Assembly: GCF_000003815.2 (NCBI RefSeq)
Contig: NC_049989.1
Coordinates: 2,524,342 to 2,588,341, forward strand
DNA from: Branchiostoma floridae
Taxonomy: Eukaryota > Chordata > Leptocardii > Amphioxiformes > Branchiostomatidae
DNA: 64,000 bases
Direction of reading: 5' to 3'
Shown here: piece by piece, positions 37,199 to 64,000 of the stretch
Numbering within the stretch: the first letter of the stretch is position 1
Layout of the letters: the number at the start of each line of letters is the position of its first letter
Made by a program: the position numbers and the translations under genes
Notes under the pieces: model-generated
Told to the model about the DNA's origin: nothing
Databases searched by the model: none
What the model saw: the letters and a program-made list of their open reading frames with translations, nothing else

Positions 37199-40100
37199 TC
37201 ATGTGGGAGGTTGCCAGCGTTGCTGCCCCTGACGGCTTTTTCCCACACACTTACCAAACTTTTGTAACCCAAACACAAGGGTAAAAAGACTTGGTAAACC
37301 CATGAGAAGAAGCCAACAGGAGCAGCAGATGTAGGTGAAACAAACTTTCTCAAAAACCACACCACTGAACGGCTGCTTAATGTACATAGATGTCTGCTGC
37401 AGTCTTCTCTTTCGGGTTGTCTTGTGAACTTCTTTCCTCTGTTGCCCTGCACCAGCTGTGGTGTATACAAGCAAGGATGTTTCCTGAGAAATGACAAAGA
37501 GTGGTGGGTTAGGTATGCAGCTGGCATTGCATATATAGTGTGGCTAGTAACATCATGTATACAATGCAAAAATCAAAAGCTATACTTATTTTAGGTAAAA
37601 GTGGTCAAAAGTTGTCTGAAGTCCTGAATCCACCTTATTCTAGGTCCAGTTCTCTCCTCTGATCGCAACCAGCTGGACTAATTATAAAACATTTTAACTT
37701 TTCAAAAGTAACAGTCAACTATCATGGCACCCTCATGACCAACTCCCATAGATTAACTTCCTCATACCCCTGTCACATTTGGCGAAAATCGATCGGACTG
37801 CAATTCTGCGGCAATCATGCGAACCTAGCTTATAATAATAACTTTATTGCTCAACAATTGTACAAGGTACTAAGCATGGCTTATGTGTGACAGGGACAGT
37901 TTTCAGGTGAAAAATACGCGCAACCCTCTGTCGATCTTAAATATGGCCGATCTTGCATCGATAGGCCAGAAGATCGTGGATAATGTGACGGGTATTAGGA
38001 CTACTTAGTGACTTCCAACCTGGGAGAAGGGCAGCTATGTTTGACAGGCTTAAGATGTGTAATAACTTTAAACTTACCAACAAACACCAATCCAAAACGA
38101 TCCTTCCCCTGCTGTCACCACGACTGCCAATCAGTGGACGACTTGGTGAGCGAGCGTCGTGATCTGGCCCGTGATGTAGGTCGTACCTGGACAGTCTGGT
38201 AGCTTTCTTTGTGACTGGATGGTAGAGATTCTCACTCTCATACAGCATAGGAACCTACAGAAAGATAGTGTACCAGATAATCAGACATGTCCTTTTGAAT
38301 TTCCATAGACTTTGTTCGCGAAGCCAAACCAAGAGAGAGATTCATATATAAAGAAATGACGGATGTAAAGTTGAACTTGTACAAGTGACCACCTCTACAT
38401 AAGGACCACCTGGCCAATCTGACCAGTTTGTTGTAATCCAATACGGTATTTTCATACATTCACACAAACATTAAGATTATAGAATCCAGTCTCATGTCCA
38501 CATAGACACTGCTGGTATTACAGAATGTTGTCAATTTTTAGATTTATTACTATTTATTTTTGTAGCTAATGCAAAGAACTAAAAGCTATTCCAGCTGTAC
38601 AATTGTTAGTCTATTAATTCTTGAGAAAAATGCTGCTGAATTCTGCACATCTGCTATCATCAACCTTTGGATGTGCAATGAATACATTGTACACAAAAAA
38701 GTCAGTCTCATTGTTAAAGCTAAACATTGACAAGGACATTAGAAATTAAGTAAAGAAACAAGACAGTCAGTTTACCTCATTGTGCCCCAGAAGCTGCAGT
38801 TGTTCGTCCAGATCACTCTCCGACATGTAAATGGTCATGCCGTCTTCCAACAAGTTCTCACTCAATGAACTCTGAAGTAACAATGAATACAAAATGTTGT
38901 CACTTGTATCTTATTATTCTTATAGCTATATTTATCCCCATTATTATACTGTTCAAAACCCATAGATTCAGTGTTATTAATCAAATCAAACAAGAACAAA
39001 ACATCATTTACAAAAACATTAGAAACAAACACAAGAAACAAGACCGCCAACCTACCTTAGTCTGTCCTAACAGCTGCAGTTGTTGGTCCTGATCACTCTC
39101 ACACATGTAGATAGTCATGCCGTCTTCCCACAAGTTCTGACTCAAGGAACCCTAAGGACGAATACAAAATGTGGTCACTTGTATTTTATAGCTATGCTTA
39201 TCCCCTCCATGATACTGTTTAGAACTCTTAGATTTAGTGTTTATAAACCAACCAAACAACACCATTGACAAGAACATCAGAAACAAACACAAGAAACAAG
39301 ACAGCAGGTTACCTCAGCATGCCCTAGAAACTGCAGTTGTTCGTCCAGATCACTCTCTGACGTGTAGTTGGTCCAACCATCACTCTCTGACATGTAGATG
39401 GACATGCCGTCTTCACACAAGTTCTGACTCAACGAACCCTAAAGTAATGATGAATACAATATAGTCATTTGTATCTTTTAGCTATGCTTTTGATATCCCC
39501 CCCCCCCATGATACTGTTTAAAACTCTAAGATTTATAAACCAACCAAACAAGATTTCAAGACCATTGAAAAGACATTAGAAACAATCAAAAGAAACAGGA
39601 CAGTCAGTTTACCTCATCGTGCCCCAGAAGCTGCAGTTGTTTGTCCAAATCACTCTCCGACATGTAGATGGACATGCCGTCTTCCCACAAGTTCTCACTC
39701 AATGTTCCCTAAAGTAAAGATGAATACATTGTAGTCATTTGTATCTTATAGCTTAATGCTTATCCCCTCCATGATATTGTTTAGAACTTTTAGATTTATA
39801 GTTTACAAACCAAGCAAACAAAAGATTTAAGACCATTGACAAGAACATTAGAAACAAGAAAAAGAAACAAGACAGCCAGTTTGCCTCATCATGCCCCAGA
39901 AACTGCAGTTGTTTGTCCAAATCACTCTCCGACATTGACAAAAACATTGAAAAAGAAATAAACAAAAACAACACAGCCAGTTTACCTCTGCATGTCCCAG
40001 AAGCTGTTCATCCAGATCACTCTCCGACATGTAGATAGTCATGCCATCTTCCCACATCCTCTGACTCTCCACATGTGGTTGGTTGTGGGGCCGATCCTTC

Positions 40101-41002
40101 TCAAACTTCTTGGACACTTCTCCGTTATTCTGAGACGTGTGGCTGGTTGCCTTGATGCTGTTAATGTTGTTTACCTCCTTTGGTTTCTGGAGATTTTCCA
40201 TCTCATCCAGGAACTCTTCAACGCTCCAAGCACTAAACCATGGGAAATTCCACTTTCCCGCCTCCATGTCGTCGTGATCTTGGACGCACACTTTCTCCTC
40301 ATATTCTGGAACATCTTGTTCTATCTCTTCATAATCTTCACAGGGGCATTCGAGATATTTCTTCAATATGAAATCCGGCCCGTACCCATCGTCTATCGGC
40401 ATGACGCAACCCCACTCGTCCTCTGTCAGGCACAGGTCGACTGTCCCGCCCTCTACAAACCGTTCTGTACCGTTATCATCTGTGTAGTACACAGCATCCT
40501 GTCCACAGACGTGGTACTTGCCGTCCTGAAATAAGGCACGGGTGTTTTAGCTGTCATGTAGCGTCAGAAATGAAGGAGAGGCGAGTTTGTAATGTTTGTC
40601 GTTGTTTTTTGACAGTTTCATTGTTACACACTATGATTTTTGTATCTTCACACAAAAATTCTTTAACTCAAGAAAGGGACACAATATAAACGTTCACAGC
40701 TCTCAAGTAAAACCCATTGTGTACACTGTTAACGGTACAGGGGGACAACTCAGTGGGCTGGGTATCATTGTCCACATTTAACCCTGATGAGTATGATGGC
40801 AAAGTGAATAACACGTTATACCGTTGACAGATAAAAACGTCTTTTAGGCAAATGGTATGACAAAACGTCGACGCCTAAACCTTTTACACAACAACACAGC
40901 TTATCATGAACTTACCAAGGTCAAAAAGGACACTTGAGGCATCTCTAACATCTGATGAAAGCCTGCTAACGCTTGCTTAGGTTCTCTGTAAACTTCTGAC
41001 AT
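37199..41002 (-). CDS. Unrecognised single-pass membrane protein with repeated acidic-dileucine exons (8 exons, ~500 aa)
   Basis: I do not recognise the family. Exons in transcript order: 41002-40916, 40525-39986, 39708-39613, 39438-39313, 39151-39056, 38871-38776, 38254-38078, 37483-37199. Every junction is GT-AG and phase 0, which strongly supports the model. Residues 1-209 are acidic and Cys-containing (MSEVYREPKQALAGF at the start, ECPCEDYEEIEQDVPEYEE inside). Residues ~190-347 hold five modules of the type EDGMSIYMSESDLDEQLQLL. The last exon has a basic stretch (HKTTRKRR), then a hydrophobic span at about 453-479 (VCFTYICCSCWLLLMGLPSL...), then a short polar tail ending QRWQPPT. This suggests a C-terminally anchored protein with its bulk in the cytosol. 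Repeated matches to [DE]xxxL[LI] suggest endosomal sorting; that is inference. An in-frame ATG 24 nt upstream (MLGFRSEK) is an alternative start. Three CCAAT boxes lie 106-181 bp upstream. Confidence 0.8.
38776..40060 (-). repeat. Array of duplicated 96-nt phase-0 exons (about 280-bp unit)
   Basis: Four separate exons (39708-39613, 39438-39313, 39151-39056, 38871-38776) share the same 32-residue layout. The first half resembles GTLSENLWEDGMSIYM and the second SESDLDEQLQLLGHDE. The exon starts are 270, 287 and 280 bp apart, and the introns are also similar, so whole exon-intron units were duplicated. The end of exon 2 (up to 39986) carries an earlier, shorter version (WEDGMTIYMSESDLDEQLLGHAE). 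All units begin and end in phase 0, so any of them can be skipped or added without breaking the frame. Confidence 0.9.
39881..39936 (-). pseudogene. Relic of a repeat exon
   Basis: A sixth copy encodes MSESDLDKQLQFLGHDE but has lost its first ~40 nt and its acceptor. Its donor is GAG|GCAAAC where the other copies have GAG|GTAAAC. It sits only ~50 bp after exon 2, consistent with an unequal deletion inside the array. Confidence 0.75.
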
Positions 41003-41107
41003 CTTCTCGCTGCGAAATCCAAGCATAGAATGACCAGGGCAACTTGGACTTGTCAACAAAGCAACAAAACTTGTGCTTCGCTTGTCACTATGGAAACTGT
41101 GCGGCAA

Positions 41108-41183
41108 CCAATGAGAGGCAAGATAGTTTGTCTATGGTCGCCAATCACAGGGACGCTCACATCACCGCTGGTTGTTGGCCAAT
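41108..41183. promoter_or_regulatory. Triple CCAAT box upstream of the minus-strand membrane protein gene
   Basis: CCAAT occurs on the plus strand at 41108, 41141 and 41179, spaced 33 and 38 bp. They lie 106-181 bp upstream of the ATG at 41002 of the minus-strand gene. Regularly spaced CCAAT boxes are typical NF-Y sites in TATA-less promoters. No TATA box was seen. Confidence 0.5.
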
Positions 41184-42953
41184 CAGAGGCGTGGTGACAT
41201 AACAATTGGACTATTCCACCCAGACGAGTGGAAGGGGGAAACATTGCAAAGTTCTAGAACCAATATTTCGATATTAAAGCTTTCCGTTTGACACAGTTTT
41301 TGTTGTTGAATGCATCTGAAGCTTTACCAAAAGATCTCAAGTTGTATTCACCCTTTTCTTTTTTGAACATCGACTTTGATGTTCGTTACACAAAATAAAT
41401 GCCATCAGTGGTGAACAATGCAAAGTAACGTTAACTACTTGTCACATGCGTTATCGTTAGCTTGAGGGACATTTGACATTAAAACGATAACGTTAAATGA
41501 TGTACAAAATCTTATTTCACATGTAAGTACTAACGATTGAAGTTACCACCGCTTGACTGTGGTTCAGATGTCTTGATCCAGATGATAGATCTTTCCTTGG
41601 TGCTGAAAAGCCTTCTATTGCTCTAAATTCACAAACACCGAAATTCATCTGCTGTTGACGTTTTCTTCTCATTCCTTCAGACACTGATGAAATAAGTTAC
41701 TGACCACCGGCATGTCCTGTGCTGTGGTATATTGACCATTGAGCGAGTGTTATAGCTCAGCAAGAATATTTGTCTGAACACAACCATCAGGGTGTGTAAA
41801 CACGTACAGGTCAACACACGCGTATCACGAGCGCCCCCTAGCGGACGTATATGGTGTTGGGAACAATGATCTATAACTATGCCGAGGATGGTTGTTGGAC
41901 AATAAGTTTAGAAAAAAGGGCCAAGCAGATACAAGAGAAAATGTATTACTAACAAAAATCGTTGATTAAGAAGTAGTTTAGAGAAAGAAAAAATGATCGT
42001 CTATCTTTCTTTGGCCGGCGCCAATACAGACACGTATATACACATCATGATATACTGTACTTGATGTAGCACAGTTGCAGGCATAGCTTTTGTCTGTCTT
42101 TTTCTTGGTCCTATCTGGGCTTAAGAGATGAATGAATGTACTAATTCCTCTCTCTTAAATTTTCCAGGACGTGGAGGTTTTTCAAAGTACGGTTGCATCC
42201 AGCTGGAGGTGTATCTTAATTCTATGTACTGTAAATTCCTGATCCTATACTTCCACATTTACTTTTCTAGTATAATGTAGTAACAAGTTGTTTGCCATAA
42301 TTCTGGTCAAGCACAACTAGTCAACCCTACCCTTCTCGATAAGTGTATTGGGTTCTTTTTAATACATGCAGAGGTTTGACGCTAACGCCCAGAGCTCCCC
42401 GCGGACCCCAATCCCAAAATACACGGCTGTCGGCTTTACGCAGCGCTAGAAAGGACTCTTTTACAGTCAAGTCCTGATCCGAGGGCGTCGACTCGAGGTT
42501 TATAATATAACGTTAAATTCATCAAAGCAAAGCCGGTGTTTGAAAGTCTAAAGCGTAACAACAGGCGGAATCATTAGTATGCTCTAGGCGTCGTTTGCTT
42601 GCGTCAAGTGTGTAGCCACTGGAACGGAAATGACGTGGGAGAAAAACAATCTAACACTCGGACAATGACCTTTGAGCTCATTTGTTGAACACATGTTTGT
42701 TTTGCTCTCTAAAGTACGATAAAACGAACAGGTGGTCTACGTCATTTGAGTAGTCACGCGTTGTGGTAAAAACATGCAAGAAAACAACGGATATTTCTTC
42801 AATAAAACACCATGTACATTGATGGGTTATTTTGTCCACACGTCTTAATAGTGCTGTTTGTCAAAGTTTAAGGTGGGGTTTATACTTCTTTTATTTGTTT
42901 TTAACTGAGCCGCCAGATTTCACAAGTTGTAGAATGCTAATTTTTTTGGAAGA
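41184..42953. other. Intergenic region between divergent genes
   Basis: Separates the minus-strand membrane protein gene from LIMK. No exon seen. The 5' UTR of either gene could extend into it. Confidence 0.5.
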
Positions 42954-43070
42954 GCTAGCCTGGGTAGTGGGTACCATCCAATTTCTAACGGAGCTCCTTA
43001 CACTCGCTAGTCGCTACCCTAAGCGAGTGGAAGGAGCCCAGGCAGAAATCGGATGGTACCCAGGCTAGGC
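42954..43070. mobile_element. Palindromic MITE upstream of LIMK
   Basis: GCTAGCCTGGGTA and GGTACCATCCAATTTC pair with GAAATCGGATGGTACC and CAGGCTAG; the centre has CACTCGCT/AGCGAGTG. It lies about 340 bp before the LIMK start codon. Confidence 0.8.
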
Positions 43071-43292
43071 GAAGCTTCAGTGCATTGACAAATCCGCCAA
43101 GAAATTCTCAAGATCAATTGAGGGTTAGCTGAGGTCACTTCTTTTCATTGCAGCCGCTACTTTGCTGTATCACGACAAAGTTGTTATGTCGAGCTCCTGA
43201 TCCAAGAGCGCGTCACGTAGGGTCAAAGATCACTTCAAACAATGCATTGTTGTTGAAGTCGATAACAGGTTGGATGAATCTAACGCGATCGA

Positions 43293-43311
43293 CCAATCAA
43301 ACGCGGGCGTG
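43293..43311 (+). promoter_or_regulatory. CCAAT box and GC box upstream of LIMK
   Basis: CCAAT at 43293 is followed by GCGGGCGTGG at about 43302-43311, about 100-115 bp before the LIMK start codon. This is a plausible TATA-less core promoter, with a short 5' UTR if transcription starts around 43330-43400. Confidence 0.4.
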
Positions 43312-43407
43312 GCATCACGCATGCTCGGGATTTAATTGGGCCGAGGGAATGTTTGTGAAACGCTCAGTACAGTCAGACTGGTTCTGCAGTAGGGCAGCTG
43401 GCAAAAC

Positions 43408-61871
<18,464 letters not shown>

Positions 61872-62004
61872 TTACTGAGATCGTGCTGTGGAAACATCTA
61901 AATAATCTCATGACAATAGCCTAATATGTTGCCCTAAGACTTTTATTGCATCAAACCTGTACAAGAGACCACCTCAATGTAAGGACCAAATGGCTAGATA
62001 CAAC

Positions 62005-62341
62005 GCAGGGCTCGAAATACTTTTTTCTGCATACCTGTACTGTTGCAGGTAACATTTAAAATTACCTGCACCTGACAAATTTTACCTGCACCACTCTGAA
62101 TTTGGGAAGTATGGATCATACTAAAATTGTTCAGGAATCATTGGTATTTTTTTTTCTTTTATAGTTTGTAGGTGGTAACAGCCAATGCAGCTAATAACAA
62201 TCCTACATCATGGGACATTTATGTATAAAATCCAGTACATAGACAAGTGCAGGTTAGGTGCAGGTAGACACCAGAAATACCTGCACAGCTCCAATTTTAC
62301 CTGCACTAACGTGCATTTGCAGGTGGTATTTCGAGCCCTGC
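62005..62341. mobile_element. 337-bp MITE with perfect 16-bp terminal inverted repeats
   Basis: GCAGGGCTCGAAATAC at 62005-62020 is the exact complement of GTATTTCGAGCCCTGC at 62326-62341. The interior is rich in ACCTGCA. It lies 133 bp after the LIMK stop codon, probably in the 3' UTR. Confidence 0.85.
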
Positions 62342-64000
62342 AATGTGACCACTTGTTGTTGGTCCCTTGGACAATTTTTCCCATTGACACAAGCATTAAG
62401 AACCCTGTCCACAGAGACTGGATTTTATTGGTCCCCTGAGTGGTCTTCTTGGGCAGATTTGACTGTAAAGTGAAGTCTTGCCTAAATCAACATCTATCAG
62501 ATGAATTCAGGTATATATTCCTGAGCTAATTTATGTGCTGGCTACTAGTTAGTATTCAAGACTTATTCCATAGTCTCTAAATTATTGTTTGGCAGAATGG
62601 CCAGTCGTTTTAGGTTTCAAAAAGTGCAAGTTATACATGTAGATGTAAAAAGTAAAAGTGAGGCTGTTTTCTTGTTGCCCTTTTCCTTGAAGTTCTCTCT
62701 TTTAGGCAGCCATCTTTTCTTTCCTCAGTCAAACCAAGACTTTCTCTGTGTCTGTTAGACTAACTTAACTTACATGTTATCTAAGACTATCACAGCTTTG
62801 TAGAACAGCGCGGTTTTCATGTAATAGTGACCTTTAGAAGAACAGTCATATTTTATTTTCATCATATGGTGCTACAAGACCCCTGAGGGTATACCAAAGC
62901 TTATAATTGGTCTGGCCCCGGAAGACCTTCGACCAACCGAGTCAATTAAATGTGGAGAAAAATATCTTACGTAAGCAGTTAGTATTTATGTGTGAGCGAG
63001 AACGGCAGGTGTTCTATTAGGTGAATTCCATCCAAACCATCAAACTGTCAACTTAGGTTTACATTCAAAAATATTTAGCAATGCTTGTGGAAACACAGTG
63101 CTTATTTTGTTGAAATCAAAAGCTGCTACAATGTCTTAACTGAATTGACAGAAATCTGGTCGGTATGATAACTCACTGTAAAAAAAAAAAGAGACAATCT
63201 TAATCTTGCAGATGGTACTCAAATATTTCCCAGAAGCACTCTCATAATGTTATGAAATCATAATGTTCTTGACTCAGTTACATTTCACTGAAAGTCAGAA
63301 GGAGAAGAGTACTTGAAAAGCATGCTTTAACAGCTGCAGCTTTCACTAAAATGTTGGCTTCATGAGAATTTGGCTTCATTAATTTTACCTGTCTTCAAAA
63401 CACTGAAAGTACTGCTTCATCTATTACAATGAGTACATGAGAGTTTTACGGCTAAATGCCATTATAGAGCTTGTCACTGAAGCTCAGCTGTTGGCAGTCT
63501 TAAAGTTCACTTGGCCAGGGTTCCTGGTTCCTATCAGTGGAAGCTGCACTGTCTTTTGGAAGGGACATAAATGGGATTCCTGTGCTCAAGAAGGTAACTT
63601 GAGCATGACGCAACAGCCTTATTGCAATAGATGGCTGTAATGATACAAGAAGGTAAATAGAATTTTGGTGTTAGCAGAGTTGGCAAAGAGCTGTGGCTAA
63701 TTGGCCCACTGAGTCCAAACCTTTGACATACCGGTAGCACGCAAGACTGACTTAATATTAAGGGAGACGGAAGACGGATGGTGAGAGGTTAACTTGATGA
63801 ACCGAATCAAGGTTGTTAAATTGTGTACTTACATTTGATTTGTCAAACTGAATGATTGACTCAATTGTGTTTGGCGCGTTGTACTTACATGATAAAAGCA
63901 ATCAGGACTTGTTTCAGACAAGTTTGCCAACTTGAACAACTCCAATTTGAATTGCAGTTTGCTATAGGAAATGCACTACATTCAAATGAAAGTAAGCCTA
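62342..64000. other. LIMK 3' flank, no further gene seen
   Basis: Probably 3' UTR and intergenic DNA. No canonical AATAAA was found soon after the stop; ATTAAA occurs at about 62945. Short open frames near 63437-63740 show no domain. Confidence 0.45.

Noticed and set aside
36930-37569. 133-residue minus-strand open frame at 37168-37569
   Set aside because: It overlaps the last exon of the membrane protein gene in another frame. The 37199-37483 frame fits the splice phase and gives the transmembrane segment.

Overview
The window looks like a piece of a chordate or other invertebrate deuterostome nuclear genome. Amphioxus (Branchiostoma) is my best guess. The evidence is split genes with GT-AG introns, single LIM-kinase and bHLHa9-type genes with an invertebrate-like layout, many short fold-back DNA transposons (MITEs), tRNA-derived SINEs and truncated non-LTR retrotransposons. 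Nothing bacterial or viral is evident. The species call is inference.

Three protein-coding genes can be rebuilt from splice sites and conserved reading frames. (1) Plus strand, 21855-23289: a two-exon bHLH transcription factor of the bHLHa9 type, 255 codons, in a large gene-poor region. (2) Minus strand, 41002-37199: an eight-exon gene for a predicted 500-residue single-pass membrane protein that I cannot assign to a family. It carries an array of near-identical phase-0 exons, each encoding an acidic dileucine module. (3) Plus strand, 43408-61871: a LIM-domain kinase (LIMK) with 14 recognisable coding exons giving LIM-LIM-PDZ-kinase. The small exon for the HRD catalytic loop cannot be found, and the exon after LIM2 is partly duplicated in tandem.

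Layout: 1-21 kb is a gene desert with MITEs, SINEs, microsatellites, one candidate TATA promoter with a first exon (about 2731-2822) and an E2F-like motif cluster (about 8466-8600). 21.4-23.6 kb holds the bHLH gene, with a 318-bp inverted repeat just after its stop codon. 23.6-37 kb is again repeat-rich and gene-poor, with one weak candidate minus-strand terminal exon near 26.3-26.5 kb. 37.2-41.2 kb is the repeated-exon membrane protein gene. 41.2-43.4 kb separates two divergently transcribed promoters, both with CCAAT boxes. 43.4-61.9 kb is LIMK, its introns loaded with at least three copies of one MITE family plus SINEs and LINE pieces. 61.9-64 kb is LIMK 3' flank with a clean MITE.

The genes have no obvious shared pathway. 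LIMK is a cytoskeletal kinase (cofilin), the bHLH protein a developmental regulator, and the third a probable membrane or endosomal protein. Its exon array is the best candidate here for something undescribed.
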